33,398 nt of DNA from positions 1 through 33,398 of the forward strand of contig JAFGPX010000058.1 of assembly GCA_016935975.1 (NCBI GenBank), written 5' to 3'. Of the stretch, positions 8,639-14,974 are shown one piece after another (position 1 is the stretch's first letter; the number at the start of each line of letters is the position of its first letter). Under the pieces are notes generated by a model that searched no databases, had not been told where the DNA came from, and saw only the letters and a program-made list of their open reading frames with translations. The stretch comes from Deltaproteobacteria bacterium (GTDB taxonomy: Bacteria > Myxococcota_A > Polyangia > Fen-1088). The position numbers and the translations under genes are program-made.

Positions 8639-9802
8639 TCACCCGCCCAGCACCACCCCGCCTTGGCGAGTCGCGGCCAGGGTGCCGCAGGCGGCGCAGA
8701 TGTCGCGGCCGCCGGCGTAGCGGCGTACGACCGGGATGTGGTGCGCGGACAGCTCGTCGCGGAACTCACTCACTTCGGCGTCGGTCGGAGGCATGTAGCG
8801 TCCGGTCGCATCGTTGACGTCGATGAGATTGACCTTCACGCGCACCTCGGCGAAGAGCCGGGCGAGGTCACGCGCCGCCTGGCGATTGACGTTCAGGCCG
8901 GAGATGCCGACGTAGGCCAGGGTCACCCGGCTCCGGCTCGCGGCCGCGTACGCGCGCACCGCTGCGGCCAGGTCGCGAAGCGGCCAGCGTCTTTCGATGG
9001 GCATGAGTGGAAGGCGCATTTGTCGCGTGGGTGCGACGAGCGAGATCATGAGGCGGAAGCGCGGCCGCTCGGCAGCGAGGCGCCGGATGCCGGGTAGCAC
9101 GCCGGCCGTCGAGATGGAGATGTTGTCGGCCGAGATGGCCAGGCCCGCCGGATGCGACAGGATGCGCGCCGTAGCCATGACGTTGTCGTAGTTGAGCAGC
9201 GGCTCGCCCATGCCGAGAAAAAGGACGCCGCGCACGGGACGGTCGGCTTCGCGGACCACGGCGTGGACCTGCGCCAGCATCTCCCAGGTGGCGAGATTGC
9301 GCGCAAACCCGAGCCGGCCGGTGGCGCAGAAGGCGCAGCCGAGCGCGCAGCCCACCTGCGAGCTGATGCACAGGGTGTACTTGGCGGTGGGCAGCGCCAC
9401 GAGTCCCCGGGCTTCGCCGTGCCGGCGGCGCTCCTTGAGGGCCCGCGCGTCCGCGGGATCGGGCAGGGGAATGCGCACCGCCTCGATCTCGGCGCCGTCG
9501 TGGAGGCGGAAGAGGTACTTCACGAAGCCGTCGGCGGCGCGCCGCCGTTCGACGATGGCGAGCTCGGGCAGACCGCAGGCGGGAGACAGCGTCCGGCGCA
9601 GCTTGGCCGGCAGGGCCTGGAAATCGTCGAGGCTCCTGGCCCAGTCGCGATGCACGCGGGCAAACACCCGGCGCGCCACCCGCTCGCCCACGCCGTTCTT
9701 GGCCAACTCGCCGCGCAGCGCCGGCCAGTCGAGATCGCGCAGCGGTCGGCCCGAGGCTCGCGGTGGGCTCGTGTCAGTGCCAGTCACTTGGAGAGCATCC
9801 AC
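8639..9802 (-). CDS. rlmN: RlmN/Cfr-type radical SAM rRNA methyltransferase
   Basis: Radical-SAM enzyme expected to methylate C2 of an adenine in 23S rRNA (A2503 for RlmN, which may also act on tRNA). Visible: the iron-sulfur motif CALGCAFC (Cys152, 156, 159), the family Cys seven residues earlier (Cys145 in CISSQVGC), and the Cys372 of CAACGTL that corresponds to the methyl-carrying Cys355 of the E. coli enzyme; so all catalytic residues are present. GMGEPLLNY and SISTAGVLPGI are the SAM-binding strands. Length (387) fits the family. The late part differs from typical RlmN: NLIDVND replaces the usual NLIPYNP and GLNVNRQ replaces GVND, so it may be a divergent subfamily with a different adenine target. 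The start (GTG, 9802) is uncertain because it falls inside a purine-rich repeat element; GTG at 9787 is an alternative. Confidence 0.82.
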   Translation of the reverse strand: MDALQVTGTDTSPPRASGRPLRDLDWPALRGELAKNGVGERVARRVFARVHRDWARSLDDFQALPAKLRRTLSPACGLPELAIVERRRAADGFVKYLFRLHDGAEIEAVRIPLPDPADARALKERRRHGEARGLVALPTAKYTLCISSQVGCALGCAFCATGRLGFARNLATWEMLAQVHAVVREADRPVRGVLFLGMGEPLLNYDNVMATARILSHPAGLAISADNISISTAGVLPGIRRLAAERPRFRLMISLVAPTRQMRLPLMPIERRWPLRDLAAAVRAYAAASRSRVTLAYVGISGLNVNRQAARDLARLFAEVRVKVNLIDVNDATGRYMPPTDAEVSEFRDELSAHHIPVVRRYAGGRDICAACGTLAATRQGGVVLGG

Positions 9803-9896
9803 AGGGAGAGACAGAGGGACGGAGCCGGAGAATCCGATGCATTTGCACCATTTCTGACCGCCTCTCTTTCTCCGTTCCGCTTCGTCTTTCCCTGGC
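9799..9896. repeat. Degenerate purine-rich inverted-repeat element upstream of the RlmN gene
   Basis: A purine-rich arm on the plus strand starting CCACAGGGAGAGACAGAGGG at 9799 is followed after about 35 bases by a pyrimidine-rich arm (CCTCTCTTTCTCCGTTCCGC near 9864). It resembles the clearer element at 14832-14938: same CCACAG..ACAGAG start, a GAGCC..GGA..GAATC.GATG middle, then a pyrimidine arm. Like that copy it sits directly upstream of a minus-strand gene. Confidence 0.4.
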
Positions 9897-9911
9897 CGAC
9901 CGGGATTGGGG

Positions 9912-11222
9912 CTAGCGGCCGTTGTTCTGCCGGTCGCGCACGTGCAAGAGGTCGAGAGGCGGCGCTTCGTTCTCGACCACGTAGCCGAACTCGCGCCTGA
10001 ATTCGTCGGCCGACCTCTTGGGGTTGCACACCGAGCCGAACAAGGCCAGCAGGGCCGGCTCTTCGAAGTCGTCGCGCCGCAGACGAATCATGTAGCGGCG
10101 GGCGATGGCGTAGCGGGTGGACTTGATGTCCACCATGCGCACGCGGGTGCGTCCCGTCTGCGGGTCGAGCAACTGCGCGAACGGAATGGACACGAAGTTG
10201 CCGCCTTGCATCGACACCATCGCCGAGTGGCCGCCGGAGAGCAGGAACTTCGTCGCGCAGTAGCCGAGGTCGCGCGTGTACTCCATGTCGTAGGGCACGG
10301 GATCCGAACAGCGCAGCTCGTAGCCGATGTCCTTGGCCACCACGTTGACCTTGGGCACGCCCAGCCCGGCCAGGCGGTCATGGACCGCCTGCTTGAGGCC
10401 CTCGCCGAGTTGCAGCTCGGCCAGGCGCATGTGGCCATGCTCGTCGTGCTCGATCTTGCCCAGGCGCTTGAGATCCTCGTCGGGCAGCCATTCCGCCAGG
10501 CCTTCGGCCAAGACCGCCACGCCGTAGCGCCTGCCCTCGGCCAGACGCTTGATGATGGCGCCGGCCAGGATGTCGACCAGCATGCGCATGGTCGGCCGGT
10601 TCTTGGGGAACTCCTCCGGGATGATGGTCAGGGTGGCGCCCGCCGCTTTGCCGATGCCCAGGGCCAGGTGCCCGGCCTTGCGTCCCATGGTGAGCACGAA
10701 GTACCAGCGCGAAGTGGTCTTGGCGTCGACCATCAGGTTCTTGACCAGCTCGACGCCGAGATGGCGGGCGGTGTTGTAGCCGAAGGAATCGACCGAGGGA
10801 TCGAGGTCGAGGTCGTTGTCGATGGTCTTGGGCACGTGCACGACGCGCAGCTTGCCCGCCGCCTTCTCGGACACCTTCATGGCCGAGAACGCCGTGTCGT
10901 CGCCGCCGATGGTGATGAGCCGAGTGACCCCCAGCCGCTGCAACGACTCGACCACCGTGGCCAGGTCTTCTTCTCTCTTGGTCGGGTTGGCGCGCGAGGC
11001 GCCGAGAAACGAGCCGCCCGTGAAGTGAATGCGGCTGACATCGCCGAGCTGCAACGGGCGGATGTCCTCGATGCGTCCCTTCATCAGGCGATCGAAGCCG
11101 TCGCGGATGCCGAGCACTTCGACGTTCTGGAGGAGCGCGCGGATGGTGGCTGCGCTGATCACGCTGTTGATGCCGGGCGCAGGGCCGCCGCCGACGAGAA
11201 TGCCGAGCTTGGTTTTGGGCAC
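9912..11222 (-). CDS. pfp: 6-phosphofructokinase, PPi-dependent type
   Basis: 436-residue PFK-superfamily enzyme for fructose 6-phosphate to fructose 1,6-bisphosphate in glycolysis. The N-terminal phosphate-donor loop is GGGPAPGIN (11-19). The donor-type residues are those of PPi-PFK: GGDDT (106-110), where the second Asp replaces the Gly of ATP-dependent enzymes, and PKTIDND (131-137) with the Lys that accompanies PPi use. The catalytic Asp is Asp135. MGRKAGH (179-185) is the substrate loop. PPi use makes the step reversible. The start is GTG at 11222 with AAGGAG 8 bases upstream (11231-11236). It lies 60 bases after the HEAT-like gene and 109 bases before the RlmN-type gene, all on the minus strand. 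The donor is inferred from these residues only. Confidence 0.88.
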   Translation of the reverse strand: MPKTKLGILVGGGPAPGINSVISAATIRALLQNVEVLGIRDGFDRLMKGRIEDIRPLQLGDVSRIHFTGGSFLGASRANPTKREEDLATVVESLQRLGVTRLITIGGDDTAFSAMKVSEKAAGKLRVVHVPKTIDNDLDLDPSVDSFGYNTARHLGVELVKNLMVDAKTTSRWYFVLTMGRKAGHLALGIGKAAGATLTIIPEEFPKNRPTMRMLVDILAGAIIKRLAEGRRYGVAVLAEGLAEWLPDEDLKRLGKIEHDEHGHMRLAELQLGEGLKQAVHDRLAGLGVPKVNVVAKDIGYELRCSDPVPYDMEYTRDLGYCATKFLLSGGHSAMVSMQGGNFVSIPFAQLLDPQTGRTRVRMVDIKSTRYAIARRYMIRLRRDDFEEPALLALFGSVCNPKRSADEFRREFGYVVENEAPPLDLLHVRDRQNNGR

Positions 11223-11282
11223 GGTGGGTACTCCTTGCGATGGTCTGCCGCGGTGGCGAAAGCTACCACAGGCGCGCGGGAC

Positions 11283-11900
11283 TCAGAAGCCGCTGCGCAT
11301 GGGTTGGCGCTGCCTCGGAGCCGGCGGCTTCTGCGGCCCGGCCGGGTCCTGCCCGAGCGCGCGTAGCTGCCGCTCGATCTGGTCGCGCACGCGCGCCACC
11401 TTTTCGACCGCCAGTCGCCGGCGCAGCCAGCGCGGCGCGCCTGCGGCGCGCGTGAGACCGAGTCCGATGGCGGCGTCGACGCGGACCTCGGGGTCGTCGT
11501 TGTCGAAAAGCGAGGCGAGCTGCTCGCATGCTCTGGGGCCCGACAGCCAACCGAGCGCGATGGCGGCGCGGCGAAGCAACAACCGATCGTCGGCGTCTCG
11601 GGCCTTGGCCTTGTCCTGCACCAGCCTCCCCAGGAAGGCCCGCACCTCGGGCGAGGGCAGCAGGCGCAGCGCCGCCACGGCCCGCGCGCGCACGATGCCG
11701 TCGGCGTGCCCGTCGGTCGCGATGGCCATGAGGGCCTTCCCCGGCGCCGGGGACAGGGCGTGCAGATCGGGGGCCTGTGCCACGTCGTGGGTCGCCAGGT
11801 AGGCGGCGACTTTCGCCCGAACCTCGTCGGTCTTGGTCGCCGGCGACGCGGGAGCCGCGGCCAGGGCGTAGCCGACGATGGCCAGACACGTCAGATGCAC
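11283..11900 (-). CDS. Exported HEAT-repeat-like protein
   Basis: 205-residue protein with a short signal peptide (MHLTCLAIVGYALAAAPASPA). Ala/Leu/Arg-rich helical pairs follow, resembling HEAT/PBS-lyase repeats: the IVRARAVAALRLLPSPEVRAFL, LLLRRAAIALGWLSG and PEVRVDAAIGLGLTRA helices each carry the conserved (A)R.xAaxALG pattern. It ends in a Pro/Gln/Arg tail. Such repeats usually bind other proteins; no catalytic residues are seen. The start is GTG at 11900. The gene is divergent from the outer-membrane protein at 11963, with only 62 bases between the two starts, and the PFK gene follows on the same strand after 60 bases. Confidence 0.65.
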   Translation of the reverse strand: MHLTCLAIVGYALAAAPASPATKTDEVRAKVAAYLATHDVAQAPDLHALSPAPGKALMAIATDGHADGIVRARAVAALRLLPSPEVRAFLGRLVQDKAKARDADDRLLLRRAAIALGWLSGPRACEQLASLFDNDDPEVRVDAAIGLGLTRAAGAPRWLRRRLAVEKVARVRDQIERQLRALGQDPAGPQKPPAPRQRQPMRSGF

Positions 11901-11927
11901 GGGCAGACGCTAGCACAGTCGTTGGGG

Positions 11928-11933
11928 TATAGT
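11928..11933 (+). promoter_or_regulatory. Possible -10 element in the divergent 62-base intergenic region
   Basis: TATAGT stands out in an otherwise GC-rich divergent gap and lies 30 bases before the ATG at 11963. No matching -35 hexamer is visible at the expected distance, so this is tentative. Confidence 0.25.
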
Positions 11934-11962
11934 CCGGACAACCCGACTGCCTGGAGGCATGC

Positions 11963-12970
11963 ATGCACCTATCGCTGCGTTTGGCCCAAGTCCTGACACT
12001 CACCGTTCTCGGTCCGACGACCGCGGCCATCGCCGAGGAGACTTCCCAGATGCCGTCGCCGACCGAGGCCAGCCCCGGCGAACCGGCTGCCCCCGCCGAG
12101 CCGGGCGTAGCGCCTGCCCCGGCCGAGCCGGCCGGGCCCGCCGAGCCGGGCGCGGCGTCGGCCGCGGGCGAGCCGGGCATGTCACCTGCGCCGGCCGAGC
12201 CGGATGCGGCGTCCGCCGAGGAGCCGGCCGTGGCCTCCGCCGCCGCGGCCAAGCCCGCAGACCTGGCGCACTACGGGCTTGCCCTGCGCTGGCGCTGGGT
12301 AACGGTGCCGGGTTGGTTCCTGGGCCTGTTCGCCGAGAGGAACGTGGCGCTCTCGACCTTCAACTGCTTCGGGCTCGAGGGCTATTGGCGCAAGCCCGAC
12401 AAGGAGAACCGCAATCGCACCTGGGAGATCGTGGTTTCGGTGGGCTACCAGAACATGAGCCCGCCCGACGGTTTCTGGCTCGGCCGCGGCAAGGAGCTGA
12501 CGCAGGACACGGATCTGGTGCAGGCCAAGGGGCTCGGCCTCATCACCTTCGACGCCGCCTACGTGCTTCGCCAGTACTTCAGCCCGTACTTCGGCATCCA
12601 CTACGGCGCCGGTCTCGGCCTCGGTATCGTGCGCGGCAAGGTCATGCGCACATCGGCGGTGTGCGATCCCGTGACCGGTCAGTGCCACGTGGAGATCAGT
12701 CAGACCTCGCCGCGGGTAGTGCAGTGCGGGCATGCGGGCGAGGCGGCGTGCACGGAGCAGGATCTGCTGGATAGCGAGACCGTCAAGGACTACGGGCCCT
12801 ATGCCGCCCATCGCTTCCAGGAAACCTCCGTGCCCAGCGCCGTTCCCATCATCAACCTGCTCTTCGGGCTCGATTTCCCCATCCCCGACGCCAAGGGCCT
12901 GGAGTTCCGCATCGAGGGCGGCTTCTACGACGCCTTCTTCGTCGGCGCGAGCGCAGGCTACGTTTTCTGA
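11963..12970 (+). CDS. Outer-membrane protein with Pro/Ala/Glu repeat linker
   Basis: 335-residue exported protein. Signal peptide 1-24 (cut after AIA). Residues about 27-95 form a low-complexity spacer of PAEPG/AEPA units. The C-terminal 235 residues are strand-rich with many aromatic residues (WEIVVSVGYQNM, YFSPYFGIHYGAGLGLGIV, PIINLLFGLDFPI) and end in Phe (ASAGYVF), which fits an outer-membrane beta-barrel. A Cys-containing insert (about residues 233-265) carries four Cys that could pair in the periplasm or outside. Start: GGAGG 5 bases upstream (11953-11957); an ATG at 11959 is out of frame and yields a shadow reading. It converges on the caspase-PDZ gene. Function unknown; overall it resembles the minus-strand protein at 5363-6151 in design but not visibly in sequence. 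Confidence 0.75.
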   Translation: MHLSLRLAQVLTLTVLGPTTAAIAEETSQMPSPTEASPGEPAAPAEPGVAPAPAEPAGPAEPGAASAAGEPGMSPAPAEPDAASAEEPAVASAAAAKPADLAHYGLALRWRWVTVPGWFLGLFAERNVALSTFNCFGLEGYWRKPDKENRNRTWEIVVSVGYQNMSPPDGFWLGRGKELTQDTDLVQAKGLGLITFDAAYVLRQYFSPYFGIHYGAGLGLGIVRGKVMRTSAVCDPVTGQCHVEISQTSPRVVQCGHAGEAACTEQDLLDSETVKDYGPYAAHRFQETSVPSAVPIINLLFGLDFPIPDAKGLEFRIEGGFYDAFFVGASAGYVF

Positions 12971-12978
12971 TCTCGCGG

Positions 12979-12994
12979 GCGCGACGAATCGCGC
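12979..12994. terminator. REP-like perfect hairpin between convergent genes
   Basis: GCGCGA (12979-12984), loop CGAA, TCGCGC (12989-12994): a perfect 6-bp stem eight bases after the stop of the outer-membrane protein and just before the stop (12997) of the convergent caspase-PDZ gene. With the following CTCCTAC it reads GTAGGAGCGCGA..TCGCGC on the minus strand, a form familiar from bacterial REP elements. A related GCGCTCCTA sequence occurs near 17259-17267. Confidence 0.5.
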
Positions 12995-12996
12995 TC

Positions 12997-14844
12997 CTAC
13001 GGGGGCGCGGCACGCACCGTGGGCGAAAGCACCATGTGACTGCCGCCGCGCAGGATTTCCAGCGCGACGGCCGTGCCGGGCGCGGCCGCGGCGATGAAGG
13101 GTCGGAGATCGCCGACGTGGACGAAAGCGCGGCCGGGCGCGCCGAGCACGATGTCGCCTTGCCGGAGGCCGGCCTCGGCCGCCGGCGAGCGAGGCAGCAC
13201 GGACGTGATGGTGGCCGCGCCGCCCAACAGGGATAGCCGCTCGCGCCGGCCGCGGCTTACGGGAGTGAAGGTGATTCCGATCCAGCCCGGCCGCGCGGAG
13301 ACGGCCAGGCGCTCGTCCTCGGCCGGAGCCGGGAACTTCGGCGCCTCGGTTCTGGCGGCCCGGCGTGGCGACCGGGGCGGCAAAGACAAGGTCAGATCCT
13401 CGCAGCGGACGAGCGCGTCGACGGCCTGGGCCTCGCGCGGATGCCGCTTGCACCACTCGTGGCCAGCCACGGAGGTGAGCACGAAGCGCATGCGCAGCAA
13501 CACGGCCACGCGGATCTCGGTGCGGTAGCCGATCTCGTCGGTCGTGGCCAAGCCGGTCACCAGCCGATTGGCCTCGGCCAGGCGCGCGCCGTCCGCTGCC
13601 ACGAAGGGGAAGAGCTCGGCAAGCAGGTCCAGAGCGCAGGCCCGGAGGGCCGGCGCATCGAGCCTGCGGACACTCTGGTGAGCCAGGCGTTGGCGCCAGA
13701 CCGGCCGGCTGGCCAGAAAGGCGTCCAGGCTGGCGCGGTTGAAGTCGCCCAGGGCAATTTCCCAGGTGCGGGCACGCGCGTCCAGCTCGTCGAGGCGCGC
13801 GAAGAGCTGGCGCACTTGCTCGTCCAGCTCGACGAGCGAGGCCGGACGCGCGAGGGCGTAGCGGGAGGCGATGCGATCCACGAGTTGGCTTTCGGCCGCG
13901 CCGGCCCCACTGGCCAAGGCCCGGCGCAGGAAGGAATCGGCGAAGGCGGCATCGCCCTGGTTGGCGGGGGTATGGCGCGCGAGCAACTCGGCCAGGTACA
14001 CATCCGAGCTGCGCAAGGGGATGTCGGGCGTGTCGTCGCTTTCCAGTACCTCGGCGTGGGCGGTGGCGAAGCTGCCCTGGCGTGCCACGGCCGAAAGAAA
14101 CTCGAACGAGTGGCCGACGGCTTTCTCTCTGCGTACCTCGGGATAGCAGCCGTAGGCGGGACGATCGGGCGTGGAGGAGAAGTACCCGCACGTGCCGCCA
14201 CCGGGGAGGCGGCTCTTCTCGCGTGCCTCGTGCAGGTAGGCGAAGCCGCCGGAAAAGCACTGCGACATGAGGGAGACGACGCGCGCCTTGGCCGGCAAGG
14301 TCGCCAGCAGGGCGCCCAACCCGCGCACGGAGATCGTCTCGTGCGGTCCCCACAAGGTGATGCGATTGTCGATGGGATCGCGACGGCTCTCGGTGCCATG
14401 GTCGGTCACGTAGAGCAAGAGGGTGTCCCCTGGCCGCAGCCGCCGGCGCAACTTGGCGATGGCGCGCGACAGGCCGGCTTGCGTGGCGGGCCTGAAATCG
14501 ACGCCGGGCAGGGCCGAGTTCTCGAATTTCGTCAGATCGCGAAGCAGGGGTTCGAGGCGCGTGCCCTGCAGCAGCCAGCTGTTTTCGGGCTCGGCCTCGC
14601 GTGCGGCCAAATCGGGCGCCGGAGCGCCGCCGTCGCTCGCCAGCACGGTGATGTGATCCTTGCGGACGCCGGCGGCGGCCAGCACATCTACGAGCTGGCG
14701 TAGATGCTCGAGGTGCGATGCGAAGTTGTCCAACCGGTCGCCCCCGCCGTTGACGGCCAGCACGTGGAGATCGCCCGCGGCCTCGGCTCCTGCCGGCGCG
14801 GCGAGCAGCAACGAGCACAGGAGGAAAGGAACCACGGAGGACAC
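12997..14844 (-). CDS. Secreted caspase-like (peptidase C14-type) protein with C-terminal PDZ domain
   Basis: Predicted periplasmic or surface cysteine peptidase, 615 residues from the start used here. The caspase-like fold shows strands HVLAVNGG, DTLLLYVTDHGT and ARVVSLMSQCFSGG; the catalytic dyad would be His149 and Cys196, each in the expected sequence setting. The middle is helical and unassigned. The C-terminus (about 539-606) is a PDZ domain (GGAATITSVLPRSPAAEAGL.QGDIVL), suggesting peptide or substrate binding. The start is uncertain. The open frame continues to GTG at 14946, preceded by GAGGA, but the extra residues (HHREHRGHRD) are merely the translation of an inverted-repeat element. 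GTG at 14844 or 14835 gives a hydrophobic signal-like start (VPFLLCSLLLAAPAGAEA), so 14844 is used. RecD2 lies upstream on the same strand. Substrate unknown. Confidence 0.78.
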   Translation of the reverse strand: MSSVVPFLLCSLLLAAPAGAEAAGDLHVLAVNGGGDRLDNFASHLEHLRQLVDVLAAAGVRKDHITVLASDGGAPAPDLAAREAEPENSWLLQGTRLEPLLRDLTKFENSALPGVDFRPATQAGLSRAIAKLRRRLRPGDTLLLYVTDHGTESRRDPIDNRITLWGPHETISVRGLGALLATLPAKARVVSLMSQCFSGGFAYLHEAREKSRLPGGGTCGYFSSTPDRPAYGCYPEVRREKAVGHSFEFLSAVARQGSFATAHAEVLESDDTPDIPLRSSDVYLAELLARHTPANQGDAAFADSFLRRALASGAGAAESQLVDRIASRYALARPASLVELDEQVRQLFARLDELDARARTWEIALGDFNRASLDAFLASRPVWRQRLAHQSVRRLDAPALRACALDLLAELFPFVAADGARLAEANRLVTGLATTDEIGYRTEIRVAVLLRMRFVLTSVAGHEWCKRHPREAQAVDALVRCEDLTLSLPPRSPRRAARTEAPKFPAPAEDERLAVSARPGWIGITFTPVSRGRRERLSLLGGAATITSVLPRSPAAEAGLRQGDIVLGAPGRAFVHVGDLRPFIAAAAPGTAVALEILRGGSHMVLSPTVRAAPP

Positions 14845-14938
14845 GGGGCACGCAGAGCCCGGACCGGAATCGGATGGGTTCGGATCCGCGTCCGGAAACC
14901 CTACCTTTCCGTCTCTGTGTCCTCTGTGTTCTCTGTGG
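14832..14938. repeat. CACAGAG-type inverted-repeat element
   Basis: Arm 1 (14832-14857, plus strand) reads CCACGGAGGACACGGGG then CACGCAGAG; arm 2 (14913-14938) is on the opposite strand and reads CCACAGAGAACACAGAGG then ACACAGAG. They match at 20 of 26 positions; five of the six differences are A/G transitions. A 55-base spacer separates them. Translated, arm 2 gives a HHREHRGH-type peptide, a recurrent artefact at predicted protein N-termini. It lies across the 5' end of the caspase-PDZ gene. Confidence 0.7.
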
Positions 14939-14974
14939 TGAAACACCTGGGAAATCCTCGGCAGTCAGACCCTA

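Noticed and set aside
12182..14851. 889-residue minus-strand open frame
   Set aside because: Overlaps the caspase-PDZ and outer-membrane genes; Arg/Pro-rich composition typical of high-GC shadow frames.
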